NCBI GenBank assembly: GCA_020740775.1
Contig: JAHEWK010000005.1
Span: 1,116,001 to 1,180,000, forward strand
Direction: 5' to 3'
Length of the DNA stretch: 64,000 nt
From: Ilyonectria destructans
Lineage: Eukaryota; Ascomycota; Sordariomycetes; Hypocreales; Nectriaceae
A model generated the notes under the pieces. That model searched no databases. It was given only the letters and a program-made list of their open reading frames with translations, and was not told the DNA's origin. Position numbers and translations under genes: made by a program. Of the stretch, positions 10,339 through 20,475 are shown piece by piece. Position 1 is the first letter of the stretch, and the number at the start of each line of letters is the position of its first letter.

Positions 10339-10878
10339 TCATTCTCCACCACCACCACCTCCGCCGCCGTCACCTCCGCCGCCGCCGCCGCCGTCGCCTC
10401 CGCCTCCTCCTCCTCCTCCACCGCCGCCGTCATAACCACCTCCCCCACCGCCATGGCTGTCTCCTCCTGAATAGCCGTGGCCGCCGTGGCCACTGTGGCC
10501 ATCATGGCCTCCCCAGCCTCCATAATGGTTTCCATGATGGTTTCCATGAGATCCAGAGTGGTTGTTATCATCACCGCTGTAAGCGCCTCCGTAGGCCCAT
10601 GCTGCGCCCGCGGCCGCGTTATTGTTATTCATTTGGGTGTAATTTTGCCGGCGCTGAGACGCTCTGATTTGGGCAGCTGTCGCGTCGCCAGCAGGCTTGC
10701 CAAGAACTTTCGGCCGTTGTTCGCTCTCTCGGATCTGGGCTTCTCGGAACTGAGCCGCAGCTGTGGGATTGCCAGCGTACTTGCGGCGCCGAACGGATTG
10801 GATCGGGCGGGGGCCGGACCCGTTTTCGCTCATGGCGACAGGGGCCTTTTGCTTGCGGAAGAGGTTTGGAAGACACAT
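10339..10878 (-). CDS. Met-Cys glycine-rich protein, copy 3
   Basis: A single-exon frame of 179 residues from ATG 10878. It begins MCLPNLFRKQKAPVA. The middle (about 30-90) contains two related segments, TAAAQFREAQIRESEQR and TAAAQIRASQRRQ, which look like an internal duplication and could form short amphipathic helices. The C-terminal half is His/Gly/Tyr/Asp-rich, then runs of glycine broken by single Asp residues, ending Gly-Glu. No targeting signal is seen. It has the same strand, Met-Cys opening and TATA arrangement as copies 1 and 2. Function unknown. Confidence 0.7.
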   Translation of the reverse strand: MCLPNLFRKQKAPVAMSENGSGPRPIQSVRRRKYAGNPTAAAQFREAQIRESEQRPKVLGKPAGDATAAQIRASQRRQNYTQMNNNNAAAGAAWAYGGAYSGDDNNHSGSHGNHHGNHYGGWGGHDGHSGHGGHGYSGGDSHGGGGGGYDGGGGGGGGGGGDGGGGGGGDGGGGGGGGE

Positions 10879-11839
10879 GGTGGAGTCTCTGTGGAGTTGT
10901 GCGCTCAACCGAGCTGGAGGATCGGGGGGATTACTTCAGAGACCTAGGCGCTTAAATTCCTGGACAAAGGAGATATTTGTGATAGCTTCTCGGGGAGGTC
11001 TGTATGATTTGGGGATGGAGAGTAGATTTCGGATCAACGCGGGGGAGCATGTGTTTATATACGAGCTTAAATGGCGAGGCACCCTGAGAAACACCCTGAG
11101 AAACAACCCTTGTCGAGCTGTCTTTGGCCTCGCTTAAGGTACGGTAGCTTTAGCCTCGCAGAGTAGCCTGGGGGGCTGGGACAGCGTGGGCAGTTCACGA
11201 GGACACCCTCGTGCGTCATCCACTAAGTTAAGCTCAGAACTGTGGGCATTGACTGACCGCTTGGTCGGATAGCGTGACGCTTATAGCGCTTCTGGAACCT
11301 TTATCGTGTCGCGCTCGCCGTTAGTCGCGACGGCTACACAGCCTCACCCGTTGGCACCACGCCCGATTTCGCCACCGAGGCTGCCTCGCGAGGCACAGCC
11401 CGGGAGACGTGACCAGTTCCAAACCAGCTGCCTAGAGGGAGATAGCGTAGCAGTGTGTTGAGGGCGCTTTTAACCGGTGATTTGTCCCCTCCCCTGGGAA
11501 TCGTGTTTATTGCCCTACATGACCATCGGAGCCAAGCCGTCTCGCCCTACCCGTGGTGCCTGTGCCTGTCTTGGCCAAAGATTTTACCCAAAAGGGAACA
11601 TGGGCCGATGATCCGTGCCTCTCTGTGGACAGGTGCACACTCTCCGTCTCGCAGAGCATACGCGGCCGGGGTAAGCAGTGCGTCACTATGAGGATGGAGA
11701 ACCCTGCGTCAATCTGCTCAGCCCCATCGCACCCTCATGTCGCCACGGAACCCGAACTCGTAATTGATCATACAAGAGGACACCTGACATCTACCGGTAA
11801 GGCGACCAGCTGGCAAATGTCGATGCCGGAAATTCCCTT
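10879..11839. other. Divergent promoter region
   Basis: 961 bp between the starts of Met-Cys copy 3 and the Zn2Cys6 gene. It holds the TATA box of copy 3 at 11054-11061 and a short direct repeat (CACCCTGAGAAACA) near 11081-11105. No gene seen. Confidence 0.5.
11054..11061 (-). promoter_or_regulatory. TATA box of Met-Cys copy 3
   Basis: Minus strand TATATAAA, about 176 bp upstream of the start codon. Confidence 0.55.
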
Positions 11840-13563
11840 ATGAGCGACTCGAAGCCCTGCTGGGCGTGCCTCAAGAAGCGCCTTGTCTGTGACTTTGGCC
11901 GCCCGGGATGCCGGAAATGTTCATCGAAGAATGCCGAGTGTCCGGGGTACGACAAGAAACCGCTGAAATGGCTTGCGCCTGGACAGACCCGGTCCAAGGG
12001 AAGACGTGCAAGGGACGAATCCAATGTCATCCGCCTATGCCTCAAGGACTCGAGTGAAGCTAGCATCTTGCTTGAGGCCACCGAGTATTGTAGGTTTCCA
12101 CCCCATCACCCCCGTCACCGCCCTAGTCCTCTGCGTTGTCGTCCATGTGAGGGGGAAATATTGCAAAGACCTGGCTAAAATATCCATTCTGGTCGAAAAT
12201 TCTGACAGTCTTCTTTCGTAGACAATATTCGCATCTGCCCCGACCAGGTCGCGACGGGCTGCGGAGGCCACCCCAAGAGCCCTTTCTACATACCCATCGC
12301 TAATGCACCAAATCTTCCCGCCAACATCAAACATACTGTTATCTCTATTGCCCTTGCTCACCGTATCATCCAGTCTGAGGAATCATTCGAATCTGACCGG
12401 GCGGCGCTATCAGTGAAGTTGCAAACCCATCGAGGCTCGGCAATTAGGCATCTGGCAATCCAGTTAGAGACTGGATCGCAGGCCCGTGAAGTCACACTGG
12501 CTTCCGTTCTTGTCTTCTTATTTGCTGAAGTATGCTGGTTGATAAATGACTGTGTCCCAATTAACTGACATCGATCCTCTAGATTCAGCACACACTCTCT
12601 CCCAACTGGCGCTATCACTGCGATGCTGTCTACGCCGTTATAGACATGCTGGGGGGAATGTCAAATACCGTTCTTTCTCAACCGCTGTTCCAACATCTCC
12701 TGCGGTATTTTATCCTGTATGTGCCACTCCTCATCCTCAAACATCGGAAAACCTTACAATTTCGTAGAGTAGAAATAATGGGTAGCACCACTGCGCCCCG
12801 AGTCGAATCAGAACGAGCTCTTCGTCAACTTGAACTGATTAGTTTACTACCCAGTTTGTACGGAAATGGGCTATCCACGCCCCTCCCTTGTCCCCCAGAC
12901 CTGCTGTCAGACATTATCTCGATTAATTACTTGCGCTCCGAGGAGCCAGGTACAGCCATGTCTCGAGGAAATGATGTAAAAACGGCTGCTCTAAACATCT
13001 TGAAACGAGTAGAGTCTTTTTCCGCAGAGAAGTGGATATGGGACATCAATCAACATGAACAACGTCAAGTCTGCGATGATAACGCTCTGCAAGAGCAGAT
13101 AGGCGCCTGGGATTGGCAAAGTATTGCCCAGATATTCCAGTCGGCCGTTGCACTTTACTGCATTTCATCTCTTCTTGATGTAGACCATGTGTCAACAGAG
13201 CGACAGGAAGATGTCGGCGATGATGCAGGAGACGAGATCTACATCGGTACCCTACGGACAACCTACCTCGATATCCTTCTTCATAACCTGAAAGACATCG
13301 CGTCGAACCCGCAGAGCCAACTACGAAAACTGGTCTTCTGGCCTCTTGTAATTGGGGGCATTCATGTCGACGCTAGCGATAACGAGTCTAAGGAATTCAT
13401 CCTCAGCGAGCTTACGTGGGTGAGCAAGGCGCTCGGCATTGCGTCTCCGCTGGTGGCGAAAGAACTTCTGGGAAAGATCTGGTCATCTTCGCGCAGCGCA
13501 AAAGGAAATGGGCATCAACGCTGGGGCTCATTATTTGATAGACCCTACGTATTTGCGATGTGA
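11840..13563 (+). CDS. Zn2Cys6 transcription factor
   Basis: Exons 11840-12089, 12222-12529, 12583-12716 and 12768-13563, about 495 residues. The N-terminus has a complete binuclear zinc cluster: Cys at 7, 10, 17, 24, 27 and 34 (spacing 2-6-6-2-6), followed by a basic linker. The rest is an alpha-helical fungal-specific regulatory domain of the Fungal_trans_2 type. The first two introns are required by the frame. The third (12717-12767, GTATGT...CGTAG, 51 nt) keeps the frame, so it could be retained (512 residues), but splicing gives RYFILVEIMGSTTAPR, which reads more like the family. It converges with the amidase, with 57 bp between stop codons; its targets are unknown. Confidence 0.85.
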
Positions 13564-13620
13564 TCACGAATATCATGCGTCGGGCTTCAGGACAAGCTCA
13601 AATGACGGATACCTTCAAGA

Positions 13621-15093
13621 TTACAACCCCGACTTCCAGCCACCTTTCGCAGCAAAGAGGGGACCCACGGCCTTTCCGACCTGTAAAAGATGCTGATCTC
13701 TGTACCTCGATGTCACGAGAGACACTCCCACTGGCATTCCGTTCTCGCCTCCAAACCCAGGAATATTGAGAACTGGAGTATGGAGGGCCTATATCATATT
13801 AGTTTCATCACAAAAAGCCTTTGCGAGACGTACCGTCCAAATGCCGTTCAAGGCTGAGTTTCCTGTCCATTCAATACCAACAGGCGCCACATCAACGGAA
13901 CTGGGCGTGATAATTGCCGTATACTTATTTGCGATGTCATCAATCTTCGGCCGAAGAGACGCAATTGTATCAAAAGCTCGCAGGAATTCCTTCTTGGAGC
14001 AGGTGTCAATGTTTCTCGCCATGTCGGCGAGTTGATCGCTGATTTGGTCTCTTGTCGTGTTGTATTCCCTATAGAAGGCGACACCGGCTTCAGCTTGAAG
14101 CACCTGGTCTTGCAACGAAAGCAGATTGTCAAACTCGGAAGGCAATGTTACTTCTTCAACTGTTGCTCCCGCATCCTTTAGGATTTGGACCGCACGCTCC
14201 ATGGCCGCGATGGTCCCGGCCCCAGCCTTTGGCCACACCGGAGTCTTGACGAAGGCGAATCTAGCTTCGTTCAGCTGGATTTCCTTAGGCGGGTCATCAT
14301 CTCTCAAAGCAAATATATCGGCCAGAGCTTGTAGATCTTCAATGCTTCGTGACATGAAGCCAAACGTATCCAATGTCACTGAAGAGACCTTTTGACCTTC
14401 GGCCGATATGGCGTTCCAGGTTGGCTTAAGGCCGTAGATGCCGTTGAACGAGGAGGGTCGAACAACGCTCCCGACTGTTTGGGTTCCAAGCCCAATGGGG
14501 ATTTGCTTGTCGGCAACTGCTGCCCCTGATCCTGAGGATGAGCCGCCGGGGGATCTTGAAGGATCATGCGGGTTTTTGGTGCCGGGCGCTACAGTCGTCG
14601 CGGCGAACTCTGTGGTTCTGGTCTTGCCTGGACTTTTTAGTAAACATAATCATATACTGGGCTGTGACAGGTTTTACCCATGATCAATGCGCCATTTCTT
14701 CGTAAGATGGCCACAGTCGATGCATCCAGAAGTGGCCCGTCGGAAGCGTATGCGGGAGAATTATACTGAGTAGGAAGGTCTGATTTGCGCATAGTTTAGC
14801 AAGCAGTTTCCATTCTTATGCCCTATTGACTCACCTTTCGTTAATATTACATCTTTCACACCGATGACGAAGCCATGGAGGCGACCACGCTTTTCCGAAG
14901 GGATTTGGTCCAGCTGCCTCGCTTGCTCCAGGACCTTGTCTGGTTCAATAAATGCCCAAGCATTGACATCCTTATCGCGAATCCTGTAGCGAGCAAGAAG
15001 TGACTGAACATAGTCCTCCAGAAGCAGCGAATTGGATCGGATTTGGCGCTGGACTTCTGACGCTGTCAGTGCGCATAGTTCGGGGGACGTCAT
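13621..15093 (-). CDS. Amidase-signature family hydrolase
   Basis: Exons on the minus strand: 15093-14835, 14779-14678, 14627-13834 and 13788-13621, product 440 residues. All junctions are GT-AG and frame-consistent. The start is ATG 15093 (MTSPELCALTASEVQRQ). The Ser-cisSer-Lys site is present: Lys in GVKDVI (exon 1), cis-Ser in SPGGSSSGSGAAVAD and the nucleophile Ser in GTQTVGSVVRPSSFNG (exon 3). The C-terminal exon supplies the NIPGFGGENGMPVGVSLV block that closes the fold. It hydrolyses an amide bond; the substrate cannot be told. No signal peptide, so intracellular. It lies tail-to-tail with a Zn2Cys6 regulator. Confidence 0.9.
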
Positions 15094-16759
15094 GTTGACC
15101 ACCAACAGAGACGGTGGCTCGAACCAAGTTCGTTGGGAATTCAGGCTCAAATGGTCGATAGATGGGGAATGGGAAGAGTAGGAAGGGGCTGTTCGTGATC
15201 TTTGCACCGTCAAGCTGGATTCATCTACGCTCGCGATGTGCTCCAGAGGGCGTTACCCCGCACGCACTTCAGTTAGTATTTGGGTTGGGTGGAGAATTGT
15301 AACATCGATTACTTTTATGTCACGATCAGCAAAGATGTCGGAGTGGGGCTGACCCGACCTTGGCTCTTGTCGCTGATTGCAGTCATTCTTCGGTCTTTCC
15401 TCAGATATCTCAAAAAGCTAAGAATATGGGGACAGACCGGCGGGAGCATTTTCATCGCATCCAACAGCGTGAATGTTGCAGATTGACTATGTCATCACTG
15501 AAGGCTACGCATCAACTATCTACGAGGCAGAGCTGTTAACGAACTAAATTTGGACTGTGACTAGTCCCAATTTTAGAATGATCCGTGTATTGGCTTCCAA
15601 AATTGAGGAAAATTTGAAAGTGGTCGACAAATGTTGAGGTAACCAGATGATGTATAGAGCTGAAGATCAGTTATAGCCCTCATGCTCACAATTGAATAGC
15701 CCGATCAGGCATCAGAAGGCTTTGCGTTCCTGGCCTTCGTGAATGAGCATCTCGGTATATTGTCTTTTATCCGACGTGAATAGCTTTCGAATTAGCTCCA
15801 GCAAGTCTAATCGCGCCTTGGCCTCTCGCTCAACTAATTTTATCTTGCTTTTGTGTGAATGTGTATTTTGCTTATGCCTCTAATCTCTCTGACGAGACAT
15901 TAAATAGAAGGGTGAACCTTGTGTTTTAGAAGATCTTGGATTATTGCAAGGTGCTGTGCCTTATCTTCAACGATGAGTTTCACTCGCCTTTATCTGATGT
16001 AGATGTAGCGGTAGCTTGGATATAGCTCCCATGTCGACTTCAAATCTCCCTCAGGCCTCCCAAAATATGAAGGGACCAATTAATCTGGCCTTTCTATTGC
16101 CGCGTGAGACAGTTGTCAATGATGCGGGGTCGTTTGGTGTCGCTGGATTACGCTTAACGTCTGCAAGGAACCAGATATGGCTTAAATGCAGGCAATGGTA
16201 TTTCTCATGATTTGGGCACCGACCATGCGGTCTGCAGAAGTCTGGATATGCACGACCGGTGATAGGGAAGGATCGTCCATGTCGCACAGCTTCCCGCAAG
16301 CGGTGTTAAACCGCGATTTCACGCCATTTCCAAGATAGACAAGAGGTCAGGTTATCTCTGATCTATTTAGCCTGAAGATTAGTGGTGCACGTGTCGGTCT
16401 TGTTCCTTCTTCATCGGCGGAACCCTCCCTTCTTGATATAGCTGCATGAGAGCTGAAATGTGGCGTGGATACTAGCAGGGAATACTGCAGGATTTCGCGC
16501 CTTGGACTGGGCTGAGGCAACCCACGCGAGCAACAGCTCTGGGAACCTGGCCAACACGATCGAATACGCGGGTGGGGTATCGTTACACCGCGATGGTCTG
16601 CCCAGGAAATGCCCTCGAGGTCTTGGAGCAGGCCCGATGTCTTATATTCGGTCCGTCGGGCGCTGCTTGTTGGTGACGCCCGAGGACCTCCCATCTCTTG
16701 TATTTCACAGATTTGAACGCTGTGTGATCTGCTATCCCAAATCAAGAGTCACGCTCACG
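15094..16759. other. Intergenic region, partly AT-rich
   Basis: 1.67 kb between the divergent starts of the amidase and the cysteine-repeat protein. The part from about 15500 to 16000 is AT-rich. I see no gene, RNA or clear repeat. Confidence 0.5.
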
Positions 16760-18138
16760 ATGCTGAGAATTTGGATTCCATTTATTGCCCCCTGGGTAGT
16801 GGCTGGCTTGGGGTCCCTTAGCTTGGAGCTGCAGCAGACACCCAAGTGGTCTATGGTCGACATGACGAAGGCCAAGGCTGGAGAGCTTTTGTCCTTTGGA
16901 AGCGCAATCGATCTATCATCTATTCAAACCCTTGAAGGCCGAGGATTGTTCGCATTGGAAAAGAGGGAGTGCATTTATACTGGATATTGTAAAGCTCCTC
17001 TCTAATGGACCCTTTGCGGGGTTACTGACACCAAATAGACGTGTGCGAAGATGGAGCAAGATGCTGCCCAAATGGAGATACCTGCGTTGCCTTGGGCTGC
17101 TGTGAAGGTACAACCGAACAGTGCGGAACTCGCAAGTGTTATGACTCGAGCTCGCAAACCTGCTGTGGGTCTGAGAGCGATATTGACAGCCTCGTCTGCG
17201 GCGATGGCCAGGTGTGCCAACCAGGCGGATGCTGCGATTCTGGTTATAAACAGTGTGGATCACAGGGTTGCTACGCCCCAGATACGCAAGTTTGCTGCGC
17301 AGCTTACAACACGCATTGTCCGAAAGGCTACGATTGCGTTACCGGGGGTGACTGCTGCAAATCCGGTCTGGTGCCTTGCGGAAATACCAAGTGCTATGAT
17401 CCTGATACGCAAACTTGCTGCGGTAATGGCGCTGGTGCTTGTCAAAAAGACACTACTTGCTGTGGGAGCAAATGCTGCAAAGATATCGCATACTGCGGGT
17501 CTGATGACACCTGCTCCGCTTGCCCCGATGAAACGAAGACGGTAACGTCCACGCAGACCACCACAGACGTCGTGGTCAAGACGAATACTATCACAAAGGT
17601 TCCCGAAGACGAGCCCACAGGCTTCAGCTGCGTGCCGATAACTGTGACGAATACCGACGATGAAACACTAATCCTTGGGACAGACTGTGGGCTTACATAT
17701 GAACCACCCAGCACCACGTCAACCGATGATGGTAGTCTGCGACTCCGCGCAAGACAGATCAACTGCAAAGCGCCCACGACAAGAACTACAACGATGATTG
17801 TGATAAAGGGCGTTACTACACGCACAACTACCACCATCACTACCACAAAGGCGGCATCCGAGTTAGGATTCTCGTGTCCTCCGATGGAGGCTACGAACGA
17901 TGCTGGCGATGTTCTCGCTTTGGATGAGGATTGTTCCATGAGTTTGTCATTTGCTGAACCAACCACCACCTCCGAAAGCCAAAGGACAGTTACTGTCCAG
18001 GGTGGAGGCGGTAGTGCCAGTACCAGTGAAGCTGGTGGTGATTCAGCAGCGAGCCCGATGGGAGGACCGTTTGTGTCAGCAGGGACACTGGCTATCATTT
18101 GGATGACTGGATTCATTGCACAAGGCATTTGGAATTGA
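16760..18138 (+). CDS. Cysteine-repeat, probably GPI-anchored cell-surface protein
   Basis: Exons 16760-16988 and 17039-18138, product 442 residues; the 50-nt intron has a CTGAC branch site and splits a Tyr codon. The N-terminus is a signal peptide (MLRIWIPFIAPWVVAGLGSL), and a Lys-Arg pair near residue 68 is a possible Kex2 site. Residues about 70-215 are packed with cysteines, many as CC pairs, in about three modules of 40-45 residues each containing CY(D/A)xxTQxCC. The spacing is granulin-like. A Thr-rich stalk follows with two further FSC(V/P)P segments, then a Ser/Gly-rich region and a hydrophobic C-terminus typical of GPI signals. It is likely plasma-membrane or wall anchored; function unknown. 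Confidence 0.8.
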
Positions 18139-18665
18139 AGCAGCTAGGGTTCGAGGCTGGTTTGCCCATTTATATTAACGTGAATGAGCTTGAAGGGTGC
18201 ATCTTAACAGATGTAGTACACGCGAAAGCAAGGCTATAGAAAAACGCATGGATAGCAAATGCTAGGTTCATATTATGCAGTGAGTAAATACTTCCGACAG
18301 CCTTTGTTGGTAGAATATATTTGAGCTTTACTACCATTCCGTTAGATTTATTATCCAGTTCTAGGAGAAACCGACTTGACAATGACGTCCAATTATAAGT
18401 ATCCTCCCCTTCAAGGTGAAGTTACACGCATTGCAGAGGTGCATGAAATGGTTGGCTCGGCTCTTAGGTGGCTTACACTTGTGACTGTGCATGCTGCGCC
18501 TCCACCTGGGGCCTGATTCTGCATGTCTTTTTTCTACCTAAGATACAGACAGCCTGGTCTCATCTCAGGCACAGTAAAGATTCGAAATAACCTCACCTCC
18601 AACAGTTTCCGTCTGTCGGCCGTCTCCGAATTGCAGCGGGCGGGCTACACCGTCACTTAACGACC
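18139..18665. other. Intergenic region
   Basis: 527 bp between the cysteine-repeat gene and the NLR-type remnant. It is moderately AT-rich with nothing recognised. Confidence 0.5.
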
Positions 18666-19001
18666 ATGGCTCTCGCTTTGACCCATGCTTCCTCTCTCAA
18701 GCCCGACATACGGTTTGCTCAAGCAGTATCCGAGTTTGAGGCGGCGCTTGCGGCTGAGCAAAAGGCGGCCTTCCGAACAGACCGGTCATCCGCCCATAAT
18801 GCACCGCCAACGATGACGGATGTGATGCGTCTAACAGCAGAAATCGATCTCAAGATGACCCACAAGCATGGCCGCGTGCGATGCTTCGGCCCACGCATGA
18901 CAACTATGCTACATGCCATTCAACAATTCGCAGCGCTCGGTGATGTCGTCATTGGCGGATCGCAGAACCTCATCGCATGCGGAGTCTGGGCTGCGGTGTG
19001 A
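18666..19001 (+). pseudogene. Remnant of an NLR/ankyrin protein N-terminal domain (DUF7708-like)
   Basis: An open frame of 111 codons from ATG 18666. Segments such as PPTMTDVMRLTAEID, RCFGPRMTTMLHAIQQFAALGD and GGSQNLIACGVW are characteristic of the N-terminal domain seen in many fungal NACHT/ankyrin (NLR-like) proteins. The frame then hits TGA at 18999 exactly where family members continue Val-Arg-Met; the codons after the stop (MTVHV) still look homologous. The NACHT core and linker expected next are absent, and ankyrin-like sequence in another frame begins about 50 bp later. I read it as a decayed, internally deleted NLR-type gene. A very small intact protein cannot be excluded. Confidence 0.6.
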
Positions 19002-19048
19002 ATGACTGTTCACGTTAGTATAATATCAATGATCGGTCATTGGGACCT

Positions 19049-20148
19049 ATGTTCCTCGGAATGACTCCGCTACATGTTGCGGTCACGGTTGCTTCGGACG
19101 AGTCGCACTCCAATATCCGAGATCTGATCGGCTATGGCGCCGATATACACTGCCCCAGCGGGGTTAACAACCAGTCTCCATTTCAAATGATGTATAACTG
19201 CTTCGACGACTCGCATAAATGCGATGCAATCAAAGAGTCCGCCACAGCATACCTCGGCCAAGTAGTGGTTAATAATGGAATGGGCCTGGTGGAGGACAAG
19301 CGTTTGACTACGACTATGATTGAGGACGTAAACGAATTCCTGAATGATTATTTTATGACTTTCAAAATATTTTACTCTCTCCGCTTCTGGAAAGACGTCA
19401 GAAAAGCAGAAAAAGGTCTCCACACCAACCACGGAACATGCCGTCCCAGCGCATGACTCCAGTATTTCAACAGTTCAGAGCGCAACATGAAGAGATAATG
19501 CTTGCGGGGATATCAAATGAGCATTTAACAGTCCAGAGACTCGATCTGGTAATCGCTCTTTTTGATCATATCCCTCCCGGATTTACTTCATTTGTTTCTT
19601 TAGACTATTTCAAGGTCTACATTGAGTCGCTGTCATTTGCGCCACGAGTGTGGACTCAGTCCAAGTTTGCGAAGTTCATCGGGATTGATTTCGGGCACTT
19701 GATGCTTTTTATCCAATTCTTGAGAGTTGTGGAAATCCTAGCGAGGACAGAGTTCGGAAGTGGTCTCAGAGACCTTTCGAAATCGCACCCCGAGCATCAT
19801 ATTCTCCTAAGACTGGAAACAAGCTCTCTTGGCCCGATGATCACCATATTTCAGGTTTATGGGATCCAGCATCTTCATCTTCCTCACAACCCTTCTCTAG
19901 ACTCCACAAATTACAGTGAAGGAATGATTCCACCCTTGCTACAGGCAGCATTTCTTGGGCCTCGATCATACCGCGTTACAAAAGAGCTCATCAGTGCGGG
20001 TACTTCTCTCAGGGCGGTGGCTAAATGGATCGAGGAGATGGATGCCTCCATTTTCAGTTGGTCCATGGGTTTGAATGCACCGCTTTCTTTCACGAGAGCC
20101 TTTGAAACCTTCAGGGCTGCAGGATGTGATGTTCTACAGAGGAGGTGA
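19049..20148 (+). CDS. Ankyrin-like protein, possibly the 3' part of the same degraded NLR-type gene
   Basis: ATG 19049 opens MFLGMTPLHVAVTVASDES, an ankyrin-repeat opening (GMTPLHVA), with a second weak unit ending IGYGADIHCPSG. The frame closes near 19456, but a candidate 47-nt intron (19416-19462, GTCTCC...CTCCAG) joins it in frame to a long second exon ending at 20148, giving 350 residues. The C-terminal part (about 235 residues, rich in Phe/Leu/Ile) matches nothing I know. The donor is weak. It may be the surviving ankyrin and C-terminal end of the gene whose N-terminus lies at 18666, or a small gene now used alone. Confidence 0.45.
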
Positions 20149-20475
20149 AAATACTGGAGTTGGCTCTAGAGACCGCGCGTAGCAGTTAGTTAAGTTGGAT
20201 GGCACATAGGCATAATTTTATCTTGTATTATAGCAATTTTTGTTACTGTTCCTATATCCATATTGTTGGCCTCCGGTGAATCATTAGCGTGGCCTTACAG
20301 GGTCCCGAACTAATTTCTTCCTTTCCTTAAATATTTCCACGCGTGGGAAGTACCATCGTAATCTTCTTCAAAACACGATCAAAATCATCCTTCCATCTAT
20401 TCTTTTTTATACCCAAAAGGTTCATTCGTGAGTAGTAATATCGTCATCAGTGTTGTCATCAAGCGGTAAACTTCC
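20149..20475. other. Convergent intergenic region
   Basis: 327 bp between the 3' ends of the ankyrin-like gene and the MFS gene; AT-rich, 3' untranslated sequence, nothing else seen. Confidence 0.5.
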
